From the NCBI GenBank assembly GCA_029941095.1, contig JAPYRO010000001.1, positions 1-6,352 on the forward strand: a stretch of 6,352 nucleotides of DNA. The letters are read 5' to 3'. Both the position numbers and the translations under genes were made by a program. This DNA is from Dehalococcoidia bacterium (GTDB lineage Bacteria > Chloroflexota > Dehalococcoidia > UBA6926). How positions within the stretch are numbered: the stretch's first letter is position 1; each line of letters begins with the position of its first letter. The notes under the pieces were generated by a model. It ran no database searches. It was not told the origin of the DNA and saw only the letters and a list, made by a program, of their open reading frames with translations. Positions 1 to 5,703 of the stretch are shown here, piece after piece.

Positions 1-679
1 GGATCATATCAGTAATGTTACTACCAAAAAGAGCTGTGCCAAATACTTGAGGCAATCCTGCTACAATTCCTCCAAATATTATAAGGGATATCCCGTTACC
101 TATACCGTTCTCTGTTATAAGTTCGCCAAGCCAAACAAGAAGCATAGTCCCCGCCGTCATGCTCAGTATCATGGCCAAAGAACCCATCCCGCTACTTCCC
201 ACAGCCGGCCACATAGGATCCAATACTCCTAAACGACTAAGCAAAGAAAGTTGCCCGTAAGCTGATCCAGCAGCGACAGGCACTGTAACCCAATGGGTAT
301 ATTTATTAATCTGCCTTCGTCCAGCCTCTCCTTCTTGCGACAACTCTCGTAATCGAGGTATGACTGGAACCATAATTTGAAAAATAATACTGGAGGTAAT
401 GTAGGGGTATACACCCATAGCTGCAACAGAAAGATTTCTCATTGCACCTCCGCTAAAAATATCCAACATCCCTAGAAGTTGGTTACTTTGGAAAAGTCTT
501 TGAAGCCCTTCAAGGTCCGCACCTGGAACCGGAACATGCGCGATAAAACGAAAAAGCAAAAGTATAGCAAACGTAAATAGCAGCCTGGCGCGCAAATCTG
601 GTTGGTACCACGAATCTATCATGGCTTGTATTAGTGCCGGACGCTGACCTTGTTGTTTTTCCGCTCTTGCAAAACTCAT
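1..679 (-). CDS. secY: Protein translocase subunit SecY, N-terminal part (3' end outside window)
   Basis: SecY is the central membrane pore of the Sec translocon, which passes unfolded proteins across or into the cytoplasmic membrane with SecE, SecG and SecA or the ribosome. I translated 226 residues from the ATG at 677-679; the frame then runs off the left edge, so roughly half of a usual ~430-residue SecY is present. Visible family marks are a first membrane segment near residues 32-48 leading into HVPVPGAD, the plug region LDIFSGGAMRNLSVAAMG (72-89), the following YPYITSSIIFQ helix, and TM4 (about 165-186) leading into ELITENGIGNGISLIIFGG (186-204). The start gives about 17 residues more than many SecY proteins before the amphipathic stretch; Met20 is an alternative start but lacks a ribosome site. 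AGGA lies about 14 bases upstream of the chosen ATG. It follows rplO after 17 bases, the normal end of the spc operon. Confidence 0.96.
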   Translation of the reverse strand, partial: MSFARAEKQQGQRPALIQAMIDSWYQPDLRARLLFTFAILLLFRFIAHVPVPGADLEGLQRLFQSNQLLGMLDIFSGGAMRNLSVAAMGVYPYITSSIIFQIMVPVIPRLRELSQEGEAGRRQINKYTHWVTVPVAAGSAYGQLSLLSRLGVLDPMWPAVGSSGMGSLAMILSMTAGTMLLVWLGELITENGIGNGISLIIFGGIVAGLPQVFGTALFGSNITDMI

Positions 680-696
680 AATCTTATAAAGTAATC

Positions 697-1167
697 CTAG
701 TGAGGCCTGCTTATAACAGGTTTTTCTAACTCATTAACGGTGCCGCCTGCAGATACAATTTTTTCCTTGGCAGCAACAGAAAATCTATGGGCGTTAACGG
801 TAAGGGGCTGATCCAAAAATCCTTCGGACAAAATTACAACTGGCTTTCTTATATTTTTAATAATCCCACGTTCTCTCAAAGTTTCAGGAGAAACCTCTGA
901 ACCAGACTCAAATTCGGCAAGTTTCTCTAGATTAACTGGCTGATATTCTATTCTAAACGGGTTCTTAAAACCTCTTTTATGAGGTAGCCGCTTTATCAAA
1001 GCGAGCTGGCCACCTTCAAAGCCTCTACGTGGACCAGCACCCGATCGTGCTTTTTGCCCATTTAAACCCTTACCTGAATATGTCCCATGGCCAGACGCAT
1101 TACCTCTTCCAACGCGTCTTTTTCTCTTCTTTGAGCCAATAGCAGGCTTCAGTTCATTTTCACGCAT
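697..1167 (-). CDS. rplO: Large subunit ribosomal protein L15 (uL15)
   Basis: L15 binds 23S rRNA and is needed late in assembly of the 50S subunit. The 156-residue product has the usual length and two-part layout. The N-terminal half is an extended Arg/Gly-rich arm (residues about 10-50, with RVGRGNASGHGTYSGKG and GQKARSGAG) that threads into rRNA. The C-terminal half is a compact domain with VNLEKLAEFESGSEVSPETL, then IVSAGGTVNELE near the end. The ATG at 1165-1167 is preceded by AAGAAGG about 8 bases upstream, inside the end of rpmD. Only 4 bases separate it from the rpmD stop, which suggests coupled translation. The form of the N-terminal arm is one of the better hints at a Chloroflexota host, but that is from memory. 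Identity is very secure. Confidence 0.98.
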   Translation of the reverse strand: MRENELKPAIGSKKRKRRVGRGNASGHGTYSGKGLNGQKARSGAGPRRGFEGGQLALIKRLPHKRGFKNPFRIEYQPVNLEKLAEFESGSEVSPETLRERGIIKNIRKPVVILSEGFLDQPLTVNAHRFSVAAKEKIVSAGGTVNELEKPVISRPH

Positions 1168-1171
1168 ATTA

Positions 1172-1375
1172 TTAACCTTCTTCTTCAGTAGTTTGTTCTC
1201 TAAGATCTGTTGTAACTAAATGTCTAACTTTTATCAACATTCCACGGATAGATCGAGAATAATCATGCTCGCGCTCATCCCCCATTTTTCTGAGACCTAA
1301 AGCTCTCAATGTCTTTACTTGGTCAGATTTTTGGTTTATTGGACTTTTAGTCAATTTAACAATGACTTTAGCCAT
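1172..1375 (-). CDS. rpmD: Large subunit ribosomal protein L30 (uL30)
   Basis: L30 is a small 50S protein that binds 23S rRNA. The product has 67 residues, slightly above the usual ~60. The family core is plain: VIVKLTKSPINQKSDQVKTL, then LRALGLRKMGDEREHDYSRSIRGMLIKVRHLV, with the helix-strand boundary and the conserved GMLIKVRHLV near residues 45-54. The surplus is a short acidic tail, EQTTEEEG, after the normal end. The ATG at 1373-1375 has AGGAG 9 bases upstream, overlapping the TAG stop of rpsE. rpmD is absent from some bacterial lineages, so its presence in the standard position between rpsE and rplO is mildly informative. Nothing suggests decay. Confidence 0.97.
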   Translation of the reverse strand: MAKVIVKLTKSPINQKSDQVKTLRALGLRKMGDEREHDYSRSIRGMLIKVRHLVTTDLREQTTEEEG

Positions 1376-1386
1376 TCTTCAAACTC

Positions 1387-2157
1387 CTATTTTGTCTCAT
1401 TAATTTGATCATCCAATTCCGCTTCAACGTCTGTAGAATCAGCCTCTGTAACCTGTTCATCAATCTCAGCAACAACCTCAACGTCTGTAGAATCAGCCTC
1501 TATAACCTGTTCATCAATCTCAGCAACTACTTGATCCTCTACATTTGTATTATGGGTTGAGTCAGTTACAACAGTAGATTCCTCTTCATCATCAATTTTC
1601 TCTAGCGGAGGCAACGGAGTTTCACCTCTAATAACACGTCTAATTGATGCCATTTCACGAGGATCTCTCATCATCTGAAGACCTTTTAATGTTGCTTGAA
1701 CAACATTTATGGGATTACTGCTACCTTGAGATTTCGTCAAAATATCTCTTACGCCTGCTGCTTGGACAACAGCTCGCACAGCAGCGCTAGCCCTAATTCC
1801 AGTCCCAGGTGATGCGGGTTTCAGCATCACTTGAGCTCCTCCGAACTTACTTACAATTTGTTGAGGAACGCTACTTTCTACTAAATTAACTGGAACCATA
1901 GATTTTCTTGCTATTGCAGTCCCTTTCTGGACAGCTTCAGGAACCTCTTTGGCCCTACCAAGCCCGAATCCAACCTTACCTTTACCATCTCCAACAACAA
2001 CTAAAGCGTTAAAAGTAAAGTTTCTACCTCCAGCAACGGTTTTAGCAACACGTCTAATATCTACAACATTTTCCTGAACTCCGTCGTTTGAACGATCAGA
2101 ATTGTCGCGTTGGTCACGCCCACGATTCCTAGATGCTCTTGATCTACCTAGTGTCAT
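1387..2157 (-). CDS. rpsE: Small subunit ribosomal protein S5 (uS5) with long acidic C-terminal extension
   Basis: S5 sits on the back of the 30S subunit, where with S3 and S4 it lines the mRNA entry channel and affects decoding accuracy. Residues about 28-185 are a normal S5: DIRRVAKTVAGGRNFTFNAL, then VVVGDGKGKVGFGLGRAKEVPEAV, GTGIRASAAVRAVVQAAGVRD, and the closing RVIRGETPLPPL. The product is 256 residues against a usual ~165-175. About 25 extra N-terminal residues are Arg/Asp/Asn-rich. About 70 extra C-terminal residues (186-256) are dominated by Glu, Asp, Val and Thr and contain two copies of an 18-residue unit, VVAEIDEQVIEADSTDVE. The frame stays open to a TAG at 1387 and no frameshift is apparent, so the tail is read as native. 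The ATG at 2155-2157 follows AGAGGCGGA and a 30-base gap after rplR. The function of the tail is unknown. Confidence 0.97.
   Translation of the reverse strand: MTLGRSRASRNRGRDQRDNSDRSNDGVQENVVDIRRVAKTVAGGRNFTFNALVVVGDGKGKVGFGLGRAKEVPEAVQKGTAIARKSMVPVNLVESSVPQQIVSKFGGAQVMLKPASPGTGIRASAAVRAVVQAAGVRDILTKSQGSSNPINVVQATLKGLQMMRDPREMASIRRVIRGETPLPPLEKIDDEEESTVVTDSTHNTNVEDQVVAEIDEQVIEADSTDVEVVAEIDEQVTEADSTDVEAELDDQINETK
1423..1530 (-). repeat. Two tandem 54-base repeats inside rpsE
   Basis: Units at 1477-1530 and 1423-1476 differ at only three bases by my count. Two of these are synonymous (GAA/GAG Glu and GTA/GTT Val) and one changes Ile to Thr. Each unit encodes 18 residues, VVAEIDEQV(I/T)EADSTDVE, and keeps the reading frame. 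A third, degenerate partial unit (AELDDQINET) follows at about 1393-1422, which suggests stepwise expansion of the S5 tail by slippage or unequal recombination. Confidence 0.93.
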
Positions 2158-2187
2158 GAATTCCGCCTCTCACAAAATAAAATATCA

Positions 2188-2556
2188 TTAAAAAATTAAT
2201 CCTCCCTGTCGTGCACCTTCTGCTAATTCTTGAACACGGCCATGGTACCGATAGCCCCCACGATCAAATACTACAGAAGTAACTCCCTTTTCTTTAGCTC
2301 TTTCAGCTATGGCTGAGCCAACCATTCTTGATTTCGTTGATTTATTAGCGTTTTTGGTCTCTTCTACTATCGAATTTTCCAGAGTTGAGGCCGCAGCTAA
2401 GGTTACTCCATTACTGTCGTTCACTACTTGAGCATAAATATGATTAAGGCTTCTAAAAACAGAAAGTCTAGGCCTGTCTTCAGTGCCTTTTACACGACGC
2501 CTTAACCTAAGATGACGCCGGGTCCTCGCTTGTCTATGTGATGTAATTCTACTCAT
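2188..2556 (-). CDS. rplR: Large subunit ribosomal protein L18 (uL18)
   Basis: L18 binds 5S rRNA and, with L5, helps attach it to the central protuberance of the 50S subunit. The 122-residue product matches the usual length. A very basic N-terminal arm, residues 1-25 (HRQARTRRHLRLRRRVKG), is followed by RPRLSVFRSLNHIYAQVVND and the C-terminal signature VVFDRGGYRYHGRVQELAEGA, ending in GGLIF. The ATG at 2554-2556 has only a weak, distant purine site (AAGGA about 14 bases upstream). It begins 8 bases after the rplF stop, so translation is probably helped by coupling to rplF. The order rplF-rplR-rpsE is standard. No truncation or odd residue was noticed. Confidence 0.98.
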   Translation of the reverse strand: MSRITSHRQARTRRHLRLRRRVKGTEDRPRLSVFRSLNHIYAQVVNDSNGVTLAAASTLENSIVEETKNANKSTKSRMVGSAIAERAKEKGVTSVVFDRGGYRYHGRVQELAEGARQGGLIF

Positions 2557-2564
2557 CGTGAATA

Positions 2565-3110
2565 TTATTCCTTTCGTCCGGCTCCCTTTCCTTGTTTACG
2601 GCGAACTTGTTCACCAACATAACGGATTCCTTTACCTGTATACACTCCTGGGGGACGTATTGCCCTAATTCGAGCAGCTTGCTGACCAACTGCCTGTTTA
2701 TCAATTCCTTCAACGTGGACATTTACGTTATCTTCGACAGTAACATCCACTCCTTCAGGAGACACTAAATCCACCTGATGGGAAAATCCCACAAAAAGTG
2801 TGATTCCCCCTTTGGCCGGTTGAGCTCTATAACCAGCTCCTCTAATTTCCAAAGATTTCTTAAAACCTTCAGATACACCTATCACCATATTGTTAAGTAA
2901 AGAGCGAGACAAACCATGGATTCCTTTTTCGTTTTTATGCGATTCTTTAAGATTTACAGATACAATATCGCCGTCTTTTTTGATATTTACGGCTCTATGA
3001 AAAATATATTCAAGCGTACCCTTTGGTCCTTTTACTAATACTTTACTTTCCTCAATAGAAACATCCACGCCAGAAGGAAGCGCTATTGGAACAAGGCCAA
3101 CTCTAGACAT
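2565..3110 (-). CDS. rplF: Large subunit ribosomal protein L6 (uL6)
   Basis: L6 binds 23S rRNA near the factor-binding site and the sarcin-ricin loop, and supports elongation factor function and late 50S assembly. The 181-residue product has the family length and its duplicated two-domain fold. The first domain opens with MSRVGLVPIALPSGVDV and VLVKGPKGTLEY. The second starts near residue 85 at LEIRGAGYRAQ. The C-terminal signature PPGVYTGKGIRYVGEQVRRK lies near residues 154-173 with a basic end. The ATG at 3108-3110 has a good GGAGG site at 3120-3124, 9 bases upstream. The 44-base gap after rpsH (3111-3154) is the longest in the window; it holds this ribosome site and a 13-codon chance reading frame, and no hairpin was noticed in it. 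Confidence 0.98.
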   Translation of the reverse strand: MSRVGLVPIALPSGVDVSIEESKVLVKGPKGTLEYIFHRAVNIKKDGDIVSVNLKESHKNEKGIHGLSRSLLNNMVIGVSEGFKKSLEIRGAGYRAQPAKGGITLFVGFSHQVDLVSPEGVDVTVEDNVNVHVEGIDKQAVGQQAARIRAIRPPGVYTGKGIRYVGEQVRRKQGKGAGRKE

Positions 3111-3154
3111 ATTTTATATCCTCCATGTACGCGGGTTTATTCATATAATAATCG

Positions 3155-3556
3155 TTACCAAACATGGCACAGTAACTCTCCACCTATGCCTTGTTTTCTT
3201 GCATCTCTACCAGTCATTAATCCTTGCGAAGTCGAAACTATAGCTATCCCAAGTCCCCCAAACACTCTTGGTATCTCACCTTTCTGCACATATACACGCA
3301 ATCCGGGTCTACTAACTCTTCTAAGCCCAATAATTGCGGGTTCATTTGATTCCAAGTAAGCCATCTTTAACCGGATCTTTTTTTCAAGTGAATCTTCATC
3401 AATCAGTTGAAAGTCCTTTATGAATCCTTCCTTTTTTAGTAATTCACTTATAGCAACTTTTGTTGTTGATGCAGGTATGGAAATAGTCGCATGCCGAGCC
3501 ATCAAGCCATTTCTGATTCTCGTAAGCATATCCGCTATCGGGTCATTTACTACCAT
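3155..3556 (-). CDS. rpsH: Small subunit ribosomal protein S8 (uS8)
   Basis: S8 is a primary binder of the 16S rRNA central domain and organises assembly of the 30S platform. In E. coli it also represses the spc operon by binding its mRNA. The 133-residue product has the normal length. It opens with NDPIADMLTRIRNGLMARH (residues 4-22), continues with a Lys/Glu-rich middle, and has the C-terminal rRNA-binding segment RVYVQKGEIPRVFGGLGIAIVSTSQGLMTGRDARKQGIGGELLCHVW, shown here by its parts IAIVSTSQGLMTG and ARKQGIGGELL. The ATG at 3554-3556 has AGGAG 6 bases upstream, overlapping the end of rpsN, whose stop is 9 bases away. Whether S8 regulates its own operon here cannot be told from the sequence. 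Confidence 0.98.
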   Translation of the reverse strand: MVVNDPIADMLTRIRNGLMARHATISIPASTTKVAISELLKKEGFIKDFQLIDEDSLEKKIRLKMAYLESNEPAIIGLRRVSRPGLRVYVQKGEIPRVFGGLGIAIVSTSQGLMTGRDARKQGIGGELLCHVW

Positions 3557-3565
3557 TATTCACTC

Positions 3566-3751
3566 CTACCAACTCGATTTCTTTACACCTGGAAGCTGCC
3601 CAGTCAAAGCTCTTTTCCTAAAACATAGCCTGCATAAACCAAACATCCTATAATAGGCTCGTGGTCGACCGCATACATTACAACGGTTATTAAATTGCAC
3701 TTTATACTTTGGTTTGCGCTTCCACTTCTCGATTTTTGATTTTTTAGCCAT
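3566..3751 (-). CDS. rpsN: Small subunit ribosomal protein S14, zinc-binding type (uS14)
   Basis: S14 binds 16S rRNA in the 30S head. The 61-residue product is the short zinc type (C+), as opposed to the ~100-residue zinc-free form. It has four cysteines in a CxxC-x12-CxxC arrangement: Cys24 and Cys27 in RCNVCGRPRAYYR, and Cys40 and Cys43 in GLCRLCFRKRAL. The N-terminus is Lys-rich (MAKKSKIEKWKRKPKYKV) and the C-terminus is the characteristic GVKKSSW. It starts directly at the end of rplE: the rplE TAG at 3752-3754 is followed at once by the ATG at 3749-3751. The strong AGGAGG site lies inside rplE. In organisms that also carry a zinc-free S14 this form is swapped out under zinc shortage; no second copy is visible here. 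Confidence 0.98.
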   Translation of the reverse strand: MAKKSKIEKWKRKPKYKVQFNNRCNVCGRPRAYYRMFGLCRLCFRKRALTGQLPGVKKSSW

Positions 3752-4543
3752 CTAACTCGCCTCCTGCCTAACAAAAGGCATCCCAAGCATTTCCAATAAT
3801 CTCATTCCTTCTTGATCTGATTTAGCAGAAGTGACTATGCTCACTTGTAAACCTCTAATCTTATCAACGGTGTTAAAGTCGATCTCCGGGAAAATAATCT
3901 GTTCGGTTAGCCCCATACTATAATCGCCTCGGCCATCAAATCCTTTACGCGATAAACCTCTGAAATCTCTTGTTCGTGGTAGTGCAATACTTATCAGGCG
4001 ATCTAGAAAAAACCACATTCGGGTACCCCTCAGAGTGACAGCTGCTCCGATAGGTTGCCCTTCCCTAATTTTAAAACCTGCGATAGCTTTCTTCGCACGT
4101 GTCACCACAGGTTTCTGTCCCGCAATATTAGCCAGATCCCGCTGTATTCCCTCCAGTGCTCTAGCCTCTTCACGAGCCTCACCTGCTCCAATGTTTATAA
4201 CGATTTTTTTAACCTCGGGGGCTTCCATAATGTTCTTATATCCAAATTCAGTCACCAAAGCAGCCAAAGTTTCATTTCGATATTGTAGAAACAATCTTGG
4301 CCGTTCATTTTGAACCTGTTTTTTTTGAACTGGCTTGGGTTTCGAAGTACTAGCACTCGCTTTTGGCCTCTTTGCTTTTGTTGTCGAAGTCTTAGTGCTA
4401 GCAGATTTTGTTTTTGCAGCACCAGTTTTTTTGGCACGAGAAGCTGGCGGTGCTTTTGTAGTAGCATCATCTTTAGTAGCTTCGTCTTCCGCTGCCCCAG
4501 AAGGAACAGGCGGAAGATATTCTAATCTATTGTCTCTTTGCAT
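3752..4543 (-). CDS. rplE: Large subunit ribosomal protein L5 (uL5) with ~80-residue N-terminal extension
   Basis: L5 binds 5S rRNA in the central protuberance and contacts P-site tRNA and S13 across the subunit bridge. Residues about 82-263 are a normal L5: FLQYRNETLAALVTEFGYKN, KKIVINIGAGEA, the RAKKAIAGFKIREGQPIGA loop, TRDFRGLSRKGFDGRGDYSMG and EMLGMPFV near the end. The product is 263 residues against a usual ~180. The surplus is N-terminal: an acidic Ala/Glu/Asp part (residues 16-30), then about 50 residues rich in Lys, Ala, Ser, Thr and Pro (31-79) resembling a histone H1 tail. The frame has a TAA two codons upstream of the ATG at 4541-4543, making that the first ATG. The next in-frame ATG is at Met106, inside the core, so the extension is probably translated. 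There is no clear ribosome site, but the start overlaps rplX by 22 bases, which fits coupling. An in-frame TTG at Leu84 is a remote alternative. Confidence 0.95.
   Translation of the reverse strand: MQRDNRLEYLPPVPSGAAEDEATKDDATTKAPPASRAKKTGAAKTKSASTKTSTTKAKRPKASASTSKPKPVQKKQVQNERPRLFLQYRNETLAALVTEFGYKNIMEAPEVKKIVINIGAGEAREEARALEGIQRDLANIAGQKPVVTRAKKAIAGFKIREGQPIGAAVTLRGTRMWFFLDRLISIALPRTRDFRGLSRKGFDGRGDYSMGLTEQIIFPEIDFNTVDKIRGLQVSIVTSAKSDQEGMRLLEMLGMPFVRQEAS
3760..3765 (-). promoter_or_regulatory. Ribosome binding site of rpsN within rplE
   Basis: On the minus strand this reads AGGAGG, a full-strength Shine-Dalgarno sequence, 8 bases before the rpsN ATG. It lies wholly inside the last codons of rplE, so S14 can be initiated independently although the two genes abut. 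Confidence 0.85.
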
Positions 4544-4839
4544 TTTTTACACTGCCGCACTTTCCGTCCATCATCCAATCTAATAAAACTAACTCCTACT
4601 GCCTCGTCACAATGTGGACAAACCAGGCGGAGGTTAGATAGGGACAAAGGACTAGGTTTTTCGATAATACCACCTTGCTGTACACCAGGTTGAGTCTTAG
4701 TATGTCGCTTAACTAAATTAATCCCTTGAACCAAAGCTCTACGTTTTTCAGGGATAACACGCTCTACTTCTCCTCTTTTATTTATATCTTTTCCTGCAAT
4801 AACCAAAACGGTATCACTTTTCTTTATCTTCGCAGCCAT
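4522..4839 (-). CDS. rplX: Large subunit ribosomal protein L24 (uL24)
   Basis: L24 binds the 5' region of 23S rRNA and helps start 50S assembly; in the mature ribosome it sits near the exit of the peptide tunnel. The 105-residue product has the family KOW motif at the start (DTVLVIAGKDINKRGEVERV, residues 9-28), then GINLVKRHTK and GGIIEKPSPLSLSN. Its C-terminal part has four cysteines, CPHC (74-77) and CKKC (97-100), spaced as in a zinc ribbon; many but not all L24 proteins keep them. The ATG at 4837-4839 is one base after the rplN stop, with GGAGG at 4849-4853, 9 bases upstream. The last 22 bases are shared with the start of rplE in another frame. Confidence 0.98.
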   Translation of the reverse strand: MAAKIKKSDTVLVIAGKDINKRGEVERVIPEKRRALVQGINLVKRHTKTQPGVQQGGIIEKPSPLSLSNLRLVCPHCDEAVGVSFIRLDDGRKVRQCKKCKETID

Positions 4840-4840
4840 G

Positions 4841-5209
4841 CTACAAAACCTCCGAAGCTAAAGATATGATTCTCATAAAATTCTTTTCTCTAAGTTCACG
4901 GGCAACTGGGCCAAATATCCTAGTTCCTCTAGGGGCATCTCGATCATTGAGTATAACTGCTGCGTTCTCATCAAATCTTATATATGAACCATCGGGCCTT
5001 CGATGAGGTTTAACAACCCTTACAATAACCGCTCTAACCACTTCACCTTTTTTTACGGCACTATTAGGTTGCGCATCTTTAACGGAGGCAACTATCACAT
5101 CACCAACAGACGCATAATGTCTCCTTGTACCCCCAGGAACATTAATACACTGTATCTCTCTTGCTCCAGAATTATCTGCAACTTGCAATCTCGACTGCGT
5201 TTGAATCAT
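4841..5209 (-). CDS. rplN: Large subunit ribosomal protein L14 (uL14)
   Basis: L14 lies at the subunit interface of the 50S and forms a bridge to 16S rRNA; it is also the docking site of the silencing factor RsfS in bacteria that have it. The product is 122 residues, exactly the common length, and almost unadorned. MIQTQSRLQVADNSGAREIQ opens it, GDVIVASVKDA and KKGEVVRAVIVRVVKP follow, then IRFDENAAVILND, and GTRIFGPVARELREKNFMRI-ISLASEVL closes it. The ATG at 5207-5209 overlaps the rpsQ TGA by four bases (ATGA), the classic arrangement for coupled termination and restart. AAGGTGAT about 6 bases upstream is its ribosome site. Confidence 0.99.
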   Translation of the reverse strand: MIQTQSRLQVADNSGAREIQCINVPGGTRRHYASVGDVIVASVKDAQPNSAVKKGEVVRAVIVRVVKPHRRPDGSYIRFDENAAVILNDRDAPRGTRIFGPVARELREKNFMRIISLASEVL

Positions 5210-5487
5210 CTTATATCACCTTCATCCGACAAAACTTCATCGGCCACACTTTTATCAATTACTTCTATCAAACGCCATCGTTTTTCCTTAGACAATGGCC
5301 GAGTCTCTTGAATTCTTACTAAATCACCAATTCCTGAAGATCCGTTTTCATCATGAACTTTAAATTTTGATGTCTTAGTCATTGCTTTCTTGTACAGTCG
5401 ATGATTACGCTTTCTATCTACAGCCACAACAACAGTTTTATCCATCTTCGCACTGACTACTCGTCCTATTTGCGTATTACGATCCAT
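5206..5487 (-). CDS. rpsQ: Small subunit ribosomal protein S17 (uS17)
   Basis: S17 is a primary 16S rRNA binder, an OB-fold protein at the lower part of the 30S. From the ATG at 5485-5487 the product is 93 residues, a little above the usual ~80-90. It shows QIGRVVSAKMDKTVVVAVDR at the start, RLYKKAMTKTSKFKVHDE in the middle and the family signature GDLVRIQETRPLSKEKRW, then a short acidic end (ADEVLSDEGDIR). A GTG two codons earlier (5491-5493) is also in frame. I prefer the ATG because AGAGG lies 5 bases before it and overlaps the GTG itself, leaving the GTG without a site. The start lies 11 bases inside rpmC, and the stop overlaps the rplN start. Confidence 0.97.
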   Translation of the reverse strand: MDRNTQIGRVVSAKMDKTVVVAVDRKRNHRLYKKAMTKTSKFKVHDENGSSGIGDLVRIQETRPLSKEKRWRLIEVIDKSVADEVLSDEGDIR

Positions 5488-5698
5488 TTTCACCTCTAGA
5501 TTCGCTTGTTAGAAGCTCTCTTTCTCTCTGCACAGTTAATAAGCGTGCGACAGTTTTCCTAACTAATCTATTCTCAGATGTATTATCCAGTTGCCTGGTG
5601 ACGGCCCGAAACCTCAAGTCAAATACTTCTCTTCTTGCCTTTTCAAGTTCTTCTTTGATTTGCTCGTCATTTAAAGCCTTAATTTCAGATATATCCAT
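5477..5698 (-). CDS. rpmC: Large subunit ribosomal protein L29 (uL29)
   Basis: L29 is a small helical 50S protein beside the peptide exit tunnel, where with L23 it forms the landing place for trigger factor and the signal recognition particle. The 73-residue product has the two-helix layout: MDISEIKALNDEQIKEELEK and ARREVFDLRFRAVTRQLDNT, then RLVRKTVARLLTVQRERE. A short Ser/Glu-rich end extends past the usual length of ~65. The ATG at 5696-5698 lies 5 bases after the rplP stop. Its GGGAGGT site at about 5711-5717 lies inside rplP, some 12-13 bases upstream, a little farther than ideal. The 3' end overlaps rpsQ. Confidence 0.97.
   Translation of the reverse strand: MDISEIKALNDEQIKEELEKARREVFDLRFRAVTRQLDNTSENRLVRKTVARLLTVQRERELLTSESRGENGS
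5493..5497 (-). promoter_or_regulatory. Ribosome binding site deciding the rpsQ start
   Basis: On the minus strand this reads AGAGG and lies 5 bases before the ATG at 5485-5487. Its last base is the first base of the competing GTG codon (5491-5493), so a ribosome using this site would start at the ATG. The site lies within the last codons of rpmC. Confidence 0.65.
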
Positions 5699-5703
5699 AA
5701 TAA

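Noticed and set aside
47..232. Plus-strand reading frames, including 47-232, 3420-3653, 4035-4313, 4310-4583, 5003-5311 and 5598-5828
   Set aside because: Each lies opposite a secure ribosomal protein gene or secY, has no family resemblance that I can see, and has composition explained by the gene on the other strand.
229..426. Minus-strand frame 229-426
   Set aside because: It lies within secY on the same strand in a different frame; the secY frame carries recognisable translocon motifs through this region.
680..696. Terminator or promoter between rplO and secY
   Set aside because: The gap is only 17 bases with no hairpin or T-run, so secY is read as part of the same transcript.
2158..2187. 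ATG overlapping the rplR stop (TAATG) as an earlier rpsE start
   Set aside because: It is 31 bases before the rpsE ATG and therefore out of frame with S5.
3103..3144. Minus-strand 13-codon reading frame MNKPAYMEDIKYV in the rpsH-rplF gap, ending inside rplF
   Set aside because: It could be a leader peptide, but it has no ribosome site of its own, no regulatory codon run and contains the rplF ribosome site; a chance frame is simpler.
3604..3786. Minus-strand frames 3604-3786 and 4252-4470
   Set aside because: These are out-of-frame readings of rpsN/rplE and rplE respectively, with no family features.
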